Of a stretch of 64,000 nt of DNA, positions 13,078-23,938 are shown one piece after another. This DNA comes from Arthrobacter sp. V1I9 (lineage in GTDB: Bacteria; Actinomycetota; Actinomycetes; Actinomycetales; Micrococcaceae): assembly GCF_030817075.1 (NCBI RefSeq), contig NZ_JAUSYU010000001.1, forward strand, positions 2,232,001-2,296,000, in the 5' to 3' direction. The position numbers were made by a program, and so were the translations under genes. Below the pieces are notes generated by a model. That model made no database searches. It saw nothing but the letters and a program-made list of their open reading frames with translations, and had not been told where the DNA came from. Numbering within the stretch: position 1 is the stretch's first letter; every line of letters begins with the position of its first letter.

Positions 13078-14174
13078 GTGGATACCGCTTCCAGGACTAG
13101 ACCGGCCATGCGCTGGTCGGCGTTTCGGATACCAAGCCGGTACGAATTGGCGGCCATGGTGGCGAGGCGGGACTGGTCGGTGACGAGGGGAACCAGTTCA
13201 CTGCCTACCCACTCGGGGGTGAAGTCGCGGTCCGCAACGAGCACGGCGCCGCCGGCGGCGACGAGTCCAGCCGCGTTGAGGGCCTGTTCCCCGTTGCCAA
13301 TGGGCAGCGGAACCAGGACGGCCGGCACGCCGACAGCCGCAATCTCAGACACGGTGGCGGCACCGGATCGGGCCAACAGCACGTCGGCCGCGGCATAGGC
13401 CAGTTCCATGCCGTCGATGTACTCCACCTGGCGGTAGCCTTCGGCAACCAGCGGCCTGCCGCCATCATCAAGGACGGACTTGCCACGGCCGGTGATGTGC
13501 AGGGTCTGGATGCCGGCGCCGGCCAGCTGCGCGAGGGCGGCGGCGATGGTGCGGTTGATGCTCTGCGCGCCCGATGATCCGCCGGTGACAATCAGGGTGG
13601 GTTTCGTTGCGTCCAGTCCAAGTGCCTCCCGCGCCGCGGTTCGCGCGGCGGCCCGGTCCAGGCCGGAAATTTCGGTGCGCATTGGCATGCCCACGTGCAG
13701 GGCGCCCTTCAGCGGGGTGGCGTCGAAGGCTACTGCGACGCGCTTGGTGAACATCGCGCCTACCCTGTTGGCCAGCCCGGGCCGGATGTTAGCTTCATGG
13801 ATCACAATCGGGATGCCGCGTTTCCGTGCGGCCAGGTACATCGGTGTGCACACGTAGCCGCCGACGCCCACCAGGACATCCGCGCCAGCCTTGTCCAGGA
13901 TGGCCCCTGCCTGCCGCACGGCGCCGCCGAGCCGTCCTGGGAGGCGAAGCAGATCCACGGATGGCTTCCGCGGGAAGGGCACACGGTCGATGGTGGCGAG
14001 CTCAACGCCGGCGGCGGGCACCAGGCGGGTTTCCATTCCCGCTGGTGTTCCGACCGCGAGGATGGCAGCGCCGGGAGCTGCCGTACGGACGGCAGCTGCG
14101 ATGGCCAGGAGAGGGCTGATGTGGCCGGCAGTTCCGCCGCCCGCCAGGACAATGGAGGGATTCTGGGACGTCAT
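13074..14174 (-). CDS. murG: Lipid II synthase MurG (GlcNAc transferase)
   Basis: Peripheral membrane GT28 glycosyltransferase that moves GlcNAc from UDP-GlcNAc to lipid I, forming lipid II. Visible motifs: [13 protein letters not shown] near the N-terminus (acceptor/membrane site), [15 protein letters not shown], and the donor-binding [11 protein letters not shown] used the ATG at 14174 ([14 protein letters not shown], 366 residues), 8 nt after the ftsW stop. A GTG at 14189 overlapping ftsW would add five residues. Confidence 0.96.
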   Translation of the reverse strand: MTSQNPSIVLAGGGTAGHISPLLAIAAAVRTAAPGAAILAVGTPAGMETRLVPAAGVELATIDRVPFPRKPSVDLLRLPGRLGGAVRQAGAILDKAGADVLVGVGGYVCTPMYLAARKRGIPIVIHEANIRPGLANRVGAMFTKRVAVAFDATPLKGALHVGMPMRTEISGLDRAAARTAAREALGLDATKPTLIVTGGSSGAQSINRTIAAALAQLAGAGIQTLHITGRGKSVLDDGGRPLVAEGYRQVEYIDGMELAYAAADVLLARSGAATVSEIAAVGVPAVLVPLPIGNGEQALNAAGLVAAGGAVLVADRDFTPEWVGSELVPLVTDQSRLATMAANSYRLGIRNADQRMAGLVLEAVST

Positions 14175-14181
14175 GTGGGGC

Positions 14182-15540
14182 TTAAGCACGCTTTCTTGCA
14201 GTCTTTTTCTTGGGTGCGGTTGCCTTTGACGGCTTCGACTTGAACTTCAGCATCCGTTTCGGCCGGATGGCCGGGGCCATCTGCTCCCGCGCCAGCGAGA
14301 GCACCACGCCGATGGCGCACAGTGACATCAGCAGGGCGGACCCGCCATAGGAAATGAACGGCAGCGGCACACCGATCACGGGCATCAGGCCTGTCACCAC
14401 GGACATGTTCACGGTGGCCTGGCCGAGCAGCCACACCATGATGGTGCCGGCCAGGACCCGGTGGAACATGCCCTCCTGCGCCACCACCACGCGGTAGATG
14501 GCTGCGCCGAGGATCGCGAAAAGGATGAGCACGACGACGGTGCCCACCAGCCCGAGTTCCTCGCCGATGATGGCGAAGATGAAGTCGTTGTGGGCTTCGG
14601 GGATCCAGCTGTACTTCTGCCGGCTTTGGCCCAGGCCCACCCCGAACCAACCGCCGGAGGCGAGGCCGTAGAGGCCGTTGGTGGCCTGGTAGTTGGCATC
14701 GACGCCGTCAGCGCAGGACTGGCCGGTCCACCAGGACGTGATGCGGCACATGCGGTTTGAGCTGGTGACAGCCATAAGGCCGGCCAGGGCAGCTCCGAAC
14801 AGTCCGGCGATGCCGAAGAGGTAGAGGGGTGCCCCGGCAAAGAATAGTGCGGCAGCTGTGATCATCATGATGATCATGGCCGTTCCGAGGTCGTTTCCCA
14901 CCAGGACCAGGCCAACGATGATGATGGCCATCGGGACGGCAGGAACCGCGACGTGCTGCCAGCGGCTGAGCAGCTTTCCCTTCATGGCCAGGACGGTGGC
15001 CATCCAGAGTGCGAGGGCAAGTTTCGACGCCTCTGACGGCTGGAAGGTGATGCCGCCCAGGTCGATCCAGTTCTTGTTGCCGTTGACCTCGTCACCCACC
15101 ACCTGGACGAGGACCAGGAGCACCAGTGCCGCACCGATCGCGGGCCAGGCGAGCCGCTTGAGCCAAATCACGTTGATCCGGGACAGCACAAACATGGTGA
15201 AGATGCCGATGGCGGCGAACAGGCCTTGCTTAAGGGCGTCGCCGTAGGGCGACTTTCCGGCGGCAATGGACTCAACACTGGAGGCTGAGAGCACCATCAT
15301 GATGCCGATGGCGGTCAGCGCCAGCGTTGATCCCAGGATGAGGTAGTACGTGGAACCGTTCCGGGAGGTTCCGGTTCCTTCCAGCGCGGACCAGAATCTG
15401 CGGTACATGGTCCGGAGCCTGGCGGCCGCCGTTGACGGGCGCCGGGCAGCTGTTGCCGAGGAGCCGGGGCGCGGCTTGCCGTCATGCTGCTTTACTGGCT
15501 GCTGTCTGGCCGCCTGTGGCCGGGTGGGCGTGCTGGCCAT
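14182..15540 (-). CDS. ftsW: Septal peptidoglycan polymerase FtsW
   Basis: SEDS-family glycosyltransferase that polymerises lipid II at the septum together with the class B PBP FtsI. The 452 residues contain about ten transmembrane segments after a basic cytoplasmic N-terminus of about 60 residues. Motifs: [19 protein letters not shown], and the C-terminal [15 protein letters not shown] typical of SEDS proteins. A Lys-rich tail ends it. It follows murD by 2 nt. Confidence 0.96.
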   Translation of the reverse strand: MASTPTRPQAARQQPVKQHDGKPRPGSSATAARRPSTAAARLRTMYRRFWSALEGTGTSRNGSTYYLILGSTLALTAIGIMMVLSASSVESIAAGKSPYGDALKQGLFAAIGIFTMFVLSRINVIWLKRLAWPAIGAALVLLVLVQVVGDEVNGNKNWIDLGGITFQPSEASKLALALWMATVLAMKGKLLSRWQHVAVPAVPMAIIIVGLVLVGNDLGTAMIIMMITAAALFFAGAPLYLFGIAGLFGAALAGLMAVTSSNRMCRITSWWTGQSCADGVDANYQATNGLYGLASGGWFGVGLGQSRQKYSWIPEAHNDFIFAIIGEELGLVGTVVVLILFAILGAAIYRVVVAQEGMFHRVLAGTIMVWLLGQATVNMSVVTGLMPVIGVPLPFISYGGSALLMSLCAIGVVLSLAREQMAPAIRPKRMLKFKSKPSKATAPKKKTARKRA

Positions 15541-15542
15541 TG

Positions 15543-17105
15543 TTACTCCTCGCCGGTCTGGGCCTGCCCTTCCACCAGCTCGCGGACAGCTTCGATGAAA
15601 GTGTCGCCACGGTGAGCATAGGAAGAGAACTGATCCATGGAAGCAGCTGCCGGGGCCATCAGCACAGTGTCGCCCGATGCGGCGAGCTGCGCTGCTGACG
15701 CCACAGCCCTGGCCATCACCGTTTCACCGGGTACGGAAGAACCGGACTGGACGGCGCCGGCCGCTGCGGCAGTCTGCACCTCTTCAGTTTCACCCGCCGC
15801 CGGGATGATCACCGGGACATCCGGCGCGTGTCGCTGGAGGGCCTCGGTGAGGGCCGAGGTATCGCTTCCAATGAGCACCACGGCCTTGAGCCGTTGAACG
15901 TGCTCCCGGACCAGGTCGTCGTAGGTCACGCCCTTGGAGAGACCGCCGGCGATCCAGATGACGTTGCTGAACGTAGCCAGTGAGGCGGCCGCGGCGTGTG
16001 GATTGGTGGCCTTGGAGTCGTTGACCCACAGCACCCCGTTGTGGCGGGCCACCGGCTGGATGCGGTGGTCTCCCGGGATGTAGTCCTGGATGCCCTGCCG
16101 CACCGCCTTTGCCTCAACCCCGTAGGCGCGCACGAGCCCCGCGGCGGCGAGGGCGTTGGCCACCATATGGCGCGGAGCGAGGGCGCCCAGGTCGCTCATG
16201 GAAGCGAGTTCCGCAGCGCTGTCCTGGCGTTCGGCAATGAACGCGCGGTCCACCAGCAGCCCCTCCACCACGCCGAGCATGCTGATGGCCGGGGTGACCG
16301 TGGTGAAACCGACGGCGCGGCAGCCCTCCACCACATCTGCGTTTTCCACCATGCGCTCGGTTTCAATCTGCTCGGCGTTGTAGATGCAGGCTTTTTGCGT
16401 TTGTTCGTAGACCTTGGCCTTGTCCGCCAGGTACGAATCGTAGGAGCCGTGCCAGTCCACGTGGTCCTCGGCTACGTTCAGGCAGACACTGGCAACAGGT
16501 GAAAGGGACTGTGCCCAGTGGAGCTGGAAGCTGGAAAGCTCGACGGCGAAGACGTCGTATTCCACCGGATCCCGGAGGGCATCCAGGATGGGTGTGCCCA
16601 CGTTGCCGACGGCGATGGCCTTCAGTCCCGCAGCCCGAAGCATGGATTCGGTGAGGCCGACGGTGGTGGTCTTTCCGTTAGTTCCCGTGATGGCAAGCCA
16701 GTCCGCCGTCTTGCGGCCTTCCCGCACGCGAAGCCGCCAGGCGAGTTCGACGTCGCCCCACACCGGAATGTGCGCCCTCGCGGCGGCCGCCAGGAGGGCC
16801 TGGTCGGGGCGCCACCCGGGTGAAGTGACGATCAGTTCGGGCAGCCCGCCGTCGATCCGGGGTATGCGCGCTACTGCGTCCTCGCCAAGCAGGACATCGG
16901 CGGCACCGACGATCCTGAGGGTCTCTGCGTGGGCCCTGGCCGTATCGCTCGTGGCTGCGTCCACCACTACCACCCGGGCACCGAGTTCGATGAGGGTGTC
17001 AGCTGCCGCGAACCCGGAGACGCCGATGCCGGTAACGGCTACGCGCAACCCGGACCAGTCGGAATCCCAGCTGGTGAGGTTGTCCAGGCGGGAGGAAACG
17101 GTCAC
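15543..17105 (-). CDS. murD: UDP-N-acetylmuramoyl-L-alanine-D-glutamate ligase
   Basis: Adds D-Glu to UDP-MurNAc-L-Ala. Mur ligase architecture with the N-terminal nucleotide-fold ([16 protein letters not shown]), the P-loop [14 protein letters not shown], and [13 protein letters not shown] in the C-terminal half. The GTG at 17105 overlaps the mraY stop as GTGA and gives 520 residues; an ATG at 17120 would add five. A low-complexity stretch rich in Thr, Glu and Ala (about residues 440-470) interrupts the C-terminal domain, which makes it somewhat longer than E. coli MurD. Confidence 0.96.
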   Translation of the reverse strand: MTVSSRLDNLTSWDSDWSGLRVAVTGIGVSGFAAADTLIELGARVVVVDAATSDTARAHAETLRIVGAADVLLGEDAVARIPRIDGGLPELIVTSPGWRPDQALLAAAARAHIPVWGDVELAWRLRVREGRKTADWLAITGTNGKTTTVGLTESMLRAAGLKAIAVGNVGTPILDALRDPVEYDVFAVELSSFQLHWAQSLSPVASVCLNVAEDHVDWHGSYDSYLADKAKVYEQTQKACIYNAEQIETERMVENADVVEGCRAVGFTTVTPAISMLGVVEGLLVDRAFIAERQDSAAELASMSDLGALAPRHMVANALAAAGLVRAYGVEAKAVRQGIQDYIPGDHRIQPVARHNGVLWVNDSKATNPHAAAASLATFSNVIWIAGGLSKGVTYDDLVREHVQRLKAVVLIGSDTSALTEALQRHAPDVPVIIPAAGETEEVQTAAAAGAVQSGSSVPGETVMARAVASAAQLAASGDTVLMAPAAASMDQFSSYAHRGDTFIEAVRELVEGQAQTGEE

Positions 17106-18211
17106 AGCAGCACAACCCATTCAGCGTAGAAAATGCCAAGCCCCGCGGCGACGAAGAGCCCGCAGAGGATCCAGAACCGGACCACCACCGTTACTTCTGC
17201 CCAGCCCTGCAGCTCGAAGTGGTGCTGCAGCGGGGCCATCTTGAAGACCCGCTTACCGCCGGTGGCTTTGAAGTAGCCCACCTGGATGATGACGGACAGG
17301 GTGATCAGGACGAACAGGCCGCCGATGATGCCCAGCAGCAGTTCGGTCCGGGACAGGATGGCGAAGCCCGCGATGGCGCCGCCAATGGCCAGGGAACCGG
17401 TGTCGCCCATAAAGATCTTGGCCGGCGAGGTGTTCCACCACAGGAAACCCACCAGCGCGGCGCTCATGATGGCTGCCAGCAGGGCCAGGTCCAGGGGATC
17501 GCGGACCGAATAGCACCCGCTGCCGGCCTCGCGGGGTGAACCGCAGGCCTGGTTGCTCTGCCAGATTCCCATCAGCGTATACGCGCCGAAAACCATCACG
17601 GCGGCACCTGCGGCGAGCCCGTCAAGGCCGTCGGTCAGGTTCACGCCGTTGGTTGCGGCGGTGACAATCAGGTTGGACCAGATCACGAACAGGATGGCCC
17701 CGAGGACGGTTCCGCCAAAGGCAAGGTCCAGCCAGGGTAAATCACGGACCAGCGAAATCTTGGTGGAGGCGGGCGTGACCCCGGCGTGGTTGGGGAAATT
17801 CAGGGCGAGCACCGCAAAGATAATGCCAACGGCTGCCTGCAGGATCAGCTTTGCCTTGGCGTTGAGGCCGAGGCTGCGCTGCCGGGAAATCTTGATGAAG
17901 TCGTCAAGGAATCCAACCAGGCCCATCCCCACCGTCAGGAACAGCAGGATGAGGGCCGAAGCGGAGGGGCCGGAAGAACCGGGATTGACCATCAGCATGA
18001 TCAGGTGGGTGAGGCCGTAACTCAGCAGTACCGCCGCCACCACCACTGTCCCGCCCATGGTGGGTGTGCCGCGTTTGGTGTGGTGCGAGGTGGGGCCGTC
18101 GTCCCTGATGAACTGGCCGTAGCCGCGGCGTACCAGCAGCCGGATGAAGAGCGGGGTTCCCACAAGGGCGAACAGGAGTGCCAGGCCGGCGCCGATCAAA
18201 AGTGCAATCAC
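17102..18211 (-). CDS. mraY: Phospho-MurNAc-pentapeptide translocase
   Basis: Polytopic enzyme that transfers phospho-MurNAc-pentapeptide to undecaprenyl phosphate, making lipid I. The 369 residues contain about ten membrane helices and the family motifs [45 protein letters not shown] and the cytoplasmic [10 protein letters not shown]. Catalytic Asp residues lie in NLTDGLDG and MGDTGS. The GTG start overlaps the murF stop by 4 bp and the end overlaps murD. Confidence 0.97.
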   Translation of the reverse strand: MIALLIGAGLALLFALVGTPLFIRLLVRRGYGQFIRDDGPTSHHTKRGTPTMGGTVVVAAVLLSYGLTHLIMLMVNPGSSGPSASALILLFLTVGMGLVGFLDDFIKISRQRSLGLNAKAKLILQAAVGIIFAVLALNFPNHAGVTPASTKISLVRDLPWLDLAFGGTVLGAILFVIWSNLIVTAATNGVNLTDGLDGLAAGAAVMVFGAYTLMGIWQSNQACGSPREAGSGCYSVRDPLDLALLAAIMSAALVGFLWWNTSPAKIFMGDTGSLAIGGAIAGFAILSRTELLLGIIGGLFVLITLSVIIQVGYFKATGGKRVFKMAPLQHHFELQGWAEVTVVVRFWILCGLFVAAGLGIFYAEWVVLL

Positions 18212-19674
18212 GGCAGAGTGCTCCTTTCATCGGCAGGTTGCGGGGTTTGTGGGGGTAATGCTATCCGATCGCCCAGATGGCGAAGCCCTACGCTGTTCGA
18301 GGACTTGAACAGCACCAGGTCGCCCGGCTGGAGCTCGGCATCCAGCAGTTCGTGGGCCTCTTCCACTGTTTCGGCGAAAAGGCACTCGTCGCCCCAGGAC
18401 CCCTCCTGCACTGCCGACACGTAGAGGGCGCGGGCTTCCCGGCCTACTACCAGCAGTCTGGAGATATTGAGCCGGACCACCTGGGTGCCGACCGCGGTAT
18501 GTTCCCTAATGGAGTCCTCGCCGAGTTCGAGCATTGCTCCCAGCACTGCCCAGGTGCGCCTGCCGCGGCCAAGGTCCGCGAGCGTCCGCAGCGCGGCGCG
18601 CATGGACTCGGGGTTGGCGTTGTAGGCGTCGTTGATGATGGTGACGCCGTCCGGCCGCTCGGTGCGCTCCATGCGCCACCGGCTTGCGGCAGTTTGCATG
18701 CTGAGGGAGGACGCTATGTCCTGTCCGGGTACGCCCGCGGCCCAGGCCGCGGCGGCGGCCGCCAGCAGATTGCCCACATGGTGCGCGCCGATGAGGCGGC
18801 TGCTCACGTGCAGCCCGGTTTCGCCGTCCGGCAGCCGGAGGTCGAATTCAGGATGGCCGGCGGCATTGGTGTCGGCGTTCAGTGCCTGCACGGCGGCGTC
18901 CCCGCGGCCTTCCGCTGAGAAACCCAGCACCGACGCCGAGGTGCGTGAACGCATGGCCGCCACCCGCTCGTCGTCGAGGTTGACCACGGCGGTGCCCGTC
19001 GGTGCGAGGGCCTCTACCAGTTCCCCCTTGGCCCGGGCAATGTTCTGCACTCCCCCGAACTCCCCGGCGTGCGCGGTTCCGACCGCGAGCACTACGCCGA
19101 TGTCAGGTTTGACCATGTCGGCAAGGTACTGGATGTGGCCTATTCCGGTGGCGCCCATCTCGATCACGAGGTAGCGCGTAGCGGTCCCGGCGCTGAAGAC
19201 GGTGAGCGGCACGCCGATTTCGCCGTTGTAGGACCCCTGCGGGGCCACGGTGTTTCCCTGTGTGGCGAGGATGCCTGCGAGCAGGTCTTTGGTGGTGGTC
19301 TTTCCGGCCGATCCGGTGATCCCCACTACCGTGAGTTCGCTGCCTTCCCGGGCCCGTGCTGCCCGGATCCTGCGCACGGCTTCGGCCGCCAGCGCGCCCA
19401 TCGCGAGCACCGCATCGGGAACCAGGACAGAGGGATAGGGGGTTCCGTCCGGCCCGGACACCGGGCGCTCCACCAGGGCCAGGGTGGCGCCTGCTGCGAA
19501 GGCGGCTGCCACGTAGTCGTGGCCGTCGGCGTGCTCACCCGGCTTTGCGACATAGAGCGAACCCGGTGTGGATTCGCGTGAGTCCGTGACCACCGAAAGG
19601 GGCGTGATCCCGGGATCGGCGTCCAGGCGCCCGTTAGTGATTTCGGCGATCTCCGCCGCAGTAAATGCAATCAT
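18208..19674 (-). CDS. murF: UDP-N-acetylmuramoyl-tripeptide-D-alanyl-D-alanine ligase
   Basis: Adds D-Ala-D-Ala to the UDP-MurNAc-tripeptide. The 488 residues show the N-terminal tripeptide-binding domain ([16 protein letters not shown]), P-loop [14 protein letters not shown], and the C-terminal [16 protein letters not shown] motif. It lies 6 nt after murE and overlaps mraY. No ddl is in the cluster, so D-Ala-D-Ala must come from a gene elsewhere. Confidence 0.97.
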   Translation of the reverse strand: MIAFTAAEIAEITNGRLDADPGITPLSVVTDSRESTPGSLYVAKPGEHADGHDYVAAAFAAGATLALVERPVSGPDGTPYPSVLVPDAVLAMGALAAEAVRRIRAARAREGSELTVVGITGSAGKTTTKDLLAGILATQGNTVAPQGSYNGEIGVPLTVFSAGTATRYLVIEMGATGIGHIQYLADMVKPDIGVVLAVGTAHAGEFGGVQNIARAKGELVEALAPTGTAVVNLDDERVAAMRSRTSASVLGFSAEGRGDAAVQALNADTNAAGHPEFDLRLPDGETGLHVSSRLIGAHHVGNLLAAAAAAWAAGVPGQDIASSLSMQTAASRWRMERTERPDGVTIINDAYNANPESMRAALRTLADLGRGRRTWAVLGAMLELGEDSIREHTAVGTQVVRLNISRLLVVGREARALYVSAVQEGSWGDECLFAETVEEAHELLDAELQPGDLVLFKSSNSVGLRHLGDRIALPPQTPQPADERSTLP

Positions 19675-19680
19675 CTCGGT

Positions 19681-21315
19681 CTAGGACTCTATCCGGTCGT
19701 CTTGGAGAACGTTGAATCCCCTGGCTGTCAAGGCGCTGCGCAGCTCCACCCTGTCGTCCAGGGCAAGGTTGACGCCTTTGACCTCCTGCCACACCTCATG
19801 GCCCCGGCCGGCCACGAGGATGGTGTCCTCCGGCCGCGCCAGCTCCACGGCACGGCGGATTGCTTCGGCGCGGGGGAAAACCTCCAGGACTTCACACTCG
19901 AGGGAGTCCTTTTCCTTCGCTTCGCGGGCTCCGGCCAGGACGTCGGCGCGGATGGCAGCCGGGTCTTCATCGTGGGGGTCGTCATCGCTGATAATGACGG
20001 TATCGGCGAGGCGGGCTGCAATGGCGCCCATTGCGGGGCGTTTTCCCTGGTCACGCTGGCCGGTGGCACCAAAAACGACAATGAGGCGGGACCCGGGTAG
20101 CGGTGAGCGTACCGCCTCGAGGGCCCGGGCCAGGGCATCCGTATTGTGGGCAAAATCGACGATCGCTGCCGGCTCGTCGGAAACCAGCTGCATACGTCCG
20201 GGCACCGCTACGGTGAAGGGGTCGTGCTCGTCCAATGCTGACTGCAGCGTGCCGGCATCCACGCCTGCCGCCAGGACCATCACTGCCGCCAGCGCGGCGT
20301 TGGCAACGTTAAAGCTGCCGGGGAGGCCGGTGTGCACGGTGAGCCTGGCCCCGTCCGGGCCGCTGAGGGTGAATTCCGTGCCAAGCCCGCGCGCGGCCGG
20401 CTTCGTGACAGTCCAGTCGGCAGCGGTTCCGGCGGACGTGGCGAGGGTGGTAACCGGCACTTGAGTGGCGCCGGCAAGACGGCGCCCCCACTCGTCGTCG
20501 ACCGTTACCACCGCCGCACGGGCGCGGCCTGGAGTAAAAAGCTCCGCCTTGGTGGCGAAATAATCGTCCATGGTGAGGTGCAGGTCCAGGTGATCCTGAG
20601 TCAGGTTGGTGAAGCCCACAACATCGAAGAGCACTCCGTCCACCCGCTGGAAGGAGATGGCGTGGGACGAGACCTCCATGGCGGCAGCCGCCAGTCCCCT
20701 TTCCCGCATGAGCGCCAGCAGCGCATGCACGTCGGTGGATTCGGGGGTGGTGAGAAGGCTCGGGATGGGGTCCCCGCCGGCGTGGATCTCGATGGTGCCG
20801 ATCAGCCCGGTCTTCCGGCCCAAGGCCCGCAGCAGAGAGTTGATGAAATAGGTGGTGGTGGTCTTTCCGTTGGTGCCCGTCACGCCGAACAGCTGCGGCT
20901 GGCCGCCGCCCGGCTGGCTTTGATAGATCAAAGCGGACAATGGGCCCACCACGTTGCGGGGCGAGTCCACGATGATCACGGGTACCGGAACATCGTTGGA
21001 CAGCGCCAGCAGCCTGGCGCCTGCGTCGTCCGTGAGGACGGCGACGGCTCCCGCTTCGACGGCCTGCGGAACGAAATCGGCACCATGACGGGCTGCGCCC
21101 GGAAGGGCGACGTAAAGGTCGCCCGGCTCCACGGCACGCGAGTTCAGGGAAATTCCGGTGACTTCCACCCCGGCCGCCGGACCGGGAACGGCAACATCAA
21201 TGGCGTCGCCGATGCTTGCCAGCCGGACCGCTTCAACAGTTGACGGGCGGAATCGGCCCTGGCCGGCAGGTCCCTCCGGGACGGCGCGGCTATCGGACGG
21301 ATTGAGGTCAGACAA
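19681..21315 (-). CDS. murE: UDP-MurNAc-tripeptide synthetase (third-residue ligase)
   Basis: Adds the diamino acid to UDP-MurNAc-L-Ala-D-Glu. The 544 residues include SRAVEPGDLYVALPG, the P-loop [14 protein letters not shown] and the C-terminal VIVFGATGQRDQGKRPAMG. At the substrate-specificity site, where meso-DAP enzymes carry DNPR, this protein has DDPHDED. Lack of the DAP-binding Arg suggests L-lysine, in line with Lys-type walls of Arthrobacter, but this is inference. Confidence 0.95.
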   Translation of the reverse strand: MSDLNPSDSRAVPEGPAGQGRFRPSTVEAVRLASIGDAIDVAVPGPAAGVEVTGISLNSRAVEPGDLYVALPGAARHGADFVPQAVEAGAVAVLTDDAGARLLALSNDVPVPVIIVDSPRNVVGPLSALIYQSQPGGGQPQLFGVTGTNGKTTTTYFINSLLRALGRKTGLIGTIEIHAGGDPIPSLLTTPESTDVHALLALMRERGLAAAAMEVSSHAISFQRVDGVLFDVVGFTNLTQDHLDLHLTMDDYFATKAELFTPGRARAAVVTVDDEWGRRLAGATQVPVTTLATSAGTAADWTVTKPAARGLGTEFTLSGPDGARLTVHTGLPGSFNVANAALAAVMVLAAGVDAGTLQSALDEHDPFTVAVPGRMQLVSDEPAAIVDFAHNTDALARALEAVRSPLPGSRLIVVFGATGQRDQGKRPAMGAIAARLADTVIISDDDPHDEDPAAIRADVLAGAREAKEKDSLECEVLEVFPRAEAIRRAVELARPEDTILVAGRGHEVWQEVKGVNLALDDRVELRSALTARGFNVLQDDRIES

Positions 21316-21398
21316 GGAATCTCCGATGGTGCTAGTGGATCGAGCCCGGCATGGATGAACCGGTGGTACTGCTGGTGCGGCCGGCTATTGCCGGGATG

Positions 21399-23201
21399 CT
21401 ACTTGGCGAACTGGGGCAGCCGGGCCGGTTCGCCCTTGGACGGCTGGACGTTGTAGGTCCGCAGTGCCTGGCTCATGACCGACCGGAAGACCGGCCCGTT
21501 GGTAATCCCATAGATGCTGCCCTTCGGCCGCTGGAGTACCACCTCCACAATAAACCGCGGATCATCCATCGGTGCCATACCCACCATGGAGGCTGTATAG
21601 CCGCAGAACCCGGATTTGCCGTCGTCGCACGGTGATTCAGAGGTGCCTGTCTTTGCGCCCACCCGGTAGCCATCGATGGCCGCGTCCTTGATCTGCCCTT
21701 CGGTGACGGCGCTCTCGAGGATGTCCTGGACCTGCTGCGCCGTCTCTTCCGACACGGTTTGCCGCGGCGGTGCGGCGGGCACCTTTTCCTCCGTTCCGTC
21801 CGGAGACACGTAGGCATCAATGAGCCTGGGCTGCAGCATCACCCCGTTGTTGGCGATGGACTGGAACGCCCGCACGGTCTGGAGGGTGGACTGGGACACG
21901 CCCTGCCCGAACAGTACTGTGTACTCTTGGCGCCCGTCCCACTGCTGCCACGGCGTGAGGATGCCGGACGCCGTTGCCGGCAGCCCGATATCCGGCGCCT
22001 CGCCGATGCCGAATCTCTTGAGCCAGTCGTACCGCTGTTCCTTGCTGAGGCGCTGGCCGGCCATGACGGTGCCGGTGTTCATCGAATAGCCCAGGATGCC
22101 CGCCAGGGTTCGCTCCTCGGTTCCGTGGGCGAATGAGTCGCTGAAGGTCTGCCCGTCCACCGTGTAGGTGGGGCCAAGGGTGAACGAGTCGAGGGGCTTG
22201 GCCTTGCCCTCTTCGATGAGGGCCGCCGCGGTCATCATTTTTTGAACGGAGCCGGGCTCGTATGCCGCCGTGACCGCGCGGACGCCGCGGTCCTTGGCGG
22301 CCACCCGTCCGGGATCGTTGGGATCGGGGGAATTGGTGTCGGCCATTGCTACCAGGTCGCCGGTCTTTGCGTCCATCACAATGATGACGCCCCACTCGGC
22401 GCTGAGCTTGTCCGACTGGCTTTGAATGGCCTGCTGGGCAAAATACTGCAGGTCGGAGTTGAGGGTGAGCTTGACGTCCTTGCCGTCCTGGGGCGACGTC
22501 AGCTCGTCCACGCCGACAGGGATGCGCAGGCCGTCTGCGCCGATTTCAAATAGGCGTTCGCCGTCCGCGCCCTTCAGCAGTTCGTCCTGGGTCTGTTCTA
22601 TGCCGGCCTGGCCGGTAGTGCCGTCGGCCAGGAACCCGATGATTCCGCCGGCCACGGAACCATTGGGATAGACCCGCTTGCTGACGCCTTCCGTGACGAT
22701 GCCGGGGATCTGGAGGTTGGAGATGCGGTCCTCAATGTCCGGCTTCACGTCCTTGGCCACGATGTAGTAAGGCTGTTGGCCCGTTACAGCGTCCCGGAGG
22801 GCGTCCTGCTCCATGCCGAGGGCGGCGGCCAGCTCCGTGAGGCCCTGGTCCCGGCTGACGTCCACCAGCTTCTCTTTGCCGTCCACCGTCTCCAGGCGCT
22901 TAAAGGTTTCGGTTTTAGTGTTCACCCGCTGGTCCACCACCACGTTGTAGCGGATGACGCTGTTGGCCAGCACCGTTCCGCGGGAGTCGAGGATGCTGCC
23001 CCTCTCGGCAGGCAGGACGGTCCGCTTCATCCGGCTGTTCAAGGCAGCTTCGGCCATTCCTCCGACGTCCAGCCCCTGGACCAGGAAGAGTTTGCCGCCC
23101 ACCACCAGGAGGAGCGTCAGCATCATGCCAAGACCCAGGCGGAGTCGCTTCTTGGCGTTGGGTACCTTGCCGCTTCTTGCTTTGCCGGTCCTCTGCGCCA
23201 C
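21399..23201 (-). CDS. ftsI: Class B penicillin-binding protein FtsI (PBP3-type)
   Basis: Septal transpeptidase. The 600 residues have a short basic cytoplasmic tail, one membrane anchor (LGMMLTLLLVVGGKLFLV), the PBP dimerisation domain and a transpeptidase domain with all three active-site motifs: SVQK, SMN and KTGTSE. No PASTA domain follows. It acts with FtsW. It sits between ftsL and murE, with 83 bp before murE. Confidence 0.96.
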   Translation of the reverse strand: MAQRTGKARSGKVPNAKKRLRLGLGMMLTLLLVVGGKLFLVQGLDVGGMAEAALNSRMKRTVLPAERGSILDSRGTVLANSVIRYNVVVDQRVNTKTETFKRLETVDGKEKLVDVSRDQGLTELAAALGMEQDALRDAVTGQQPYYIVAKDVKPDIEDRISNLQIPGIVTEGVSKRVYPNGSVAGGIIGFLADGTTGQAGIEQTQDELLKGADGERLFEIGADGLRIPVGVDELTSPQDGKDVKLTLNSDLQYFAQQAIQSQSDKLSAEWGVIIVMDAKTGDLVAMADTNSPDPNDPGRVAAKDRGVRAVTAAYEPGSVQKMMTAAALIEEGKAKPLDSFTLGPTYTVDGQTFSDSFAHGTEERTLAGILGYSMNTGTVMAGQRLSKEQRYDWLKRFGIGEAPDIGLPATASGILTPWQQWDGRQEYTVLFGQGVSQSTLQTVRAFQSIANNGVMLQPRLIDAYVSPDGTEEKVPAAPPRQTVSEETAQQVQDILESAVTEGQIKDAAIDGYRVGAKTGTSESPCDDGKSGFCGYTASMVGMAPMDDPRFIVEVVLQRPKGSIYGITNGPVFRSVMSQALRTYNVQPSKGEPARLPQFAK

Positions 23202-23248
23202 CGTGATATTCCTTGCTGCTCGACCTTGTTGCCTGTCAGACCCGCCTG

Positions 23249-23938
23249 TTACTGTCCGGGGACCTTCTGCTGGGGCGCGGGTACCGATCCGCCGTGGAGC
23301 TCCACGGGCGGCACAGCCGGAGCGGATGCCGGCGGAGTGCGGGTTGGTGTTGCGTCAGGAGCCGGTTTCGTCTTTGCCGCCGCGGGAGCTGCAGCCGGGG
23401 CCTCTTCGACGGGTTTCCGGGCTTCCAGCGGATCCCGTTTGCTGGGTGGCGGAACCACGGTGAGCTGGCCGACCACAGCAGGTGCCGGAATGACGGCTCC
23501 GGCAGCGCCGTCCTTTACAGCCGGGGTTGCTTTGCCGGTAACGGAGAGGGTGGACAGGTCAATCTGGCCCTTAACGGTGGAAGGCACCATCCCCAGCTTC
23601 GTCGCCTGCGCCGCGAGGTTCTGGGGTGCTTCAAAGTTCTGGACCTGCTGGGTAAGGTCCTGGTTCTGCTTCGTCAGCGTGCTCTGCCTGGCACGGAGTT
23701 CCACCAACTGGTACTGCGCCGTGGAAACCGAGATGTTCAGGACGAGAACGGCGATCAGGGCCACGGCGAGCATGGCAAAGCACAGCACCACGAAGGGGGC
23801 ACGGCGCTTGCGGGGAAGGGTCCGGACGACGGACAGAGGAGTGCGGCCCCGGCGCGGCCCGGCCGGCGAACCTGCAGGAAGCTGCTTGGCCGCCGAACCG
23901 GAAACGACGGGAAAGTTCTTCACGGCAGCGGTGCTCAT
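23249..23938 (-). CDS. ftsL: FtsL-like divisome membrane protein
   Basis: A 229-residue bitopic protein in the conserved ftsL position between rsmH and ftsI. It has a basic cytoplasmic region to about residue 55, one membrane helix (VVLCFAMLAVALIAVLVL), then a short coiled coil (YQLVELRARQSTLTKQNQ region) typical of FtsL/DivIC, and a long Pro/Ala-rich extracytoplasmic tail of about 110 residues of unknown use. Its start overlaps the rsmH stop (TAATG). Sequence identity in this family is low, so position is a large part of the evidence. Confidence 0.85.
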   Translation of the reverse strand: MSTAAVKNFPVVSGSAAKQLPAGSPAGPRRGRTPLSVVRTLPRKRRAPFVVLCFAMLAVALIAVLVLNISVSTAQYQLVELRARQSTLTKQNQDLTQQVQNFEAPQNLAAQATKLGMVPSTVKGQIDLSTLSVTGKATPAVKDGAAGAVIPAPAVVGQLTVVPPPSKRDPLEARKPVEEAPAAAPAAAKTKPAPDATPTRTPPASAPAVPPVELHGGSVPAPQQKVPGQ

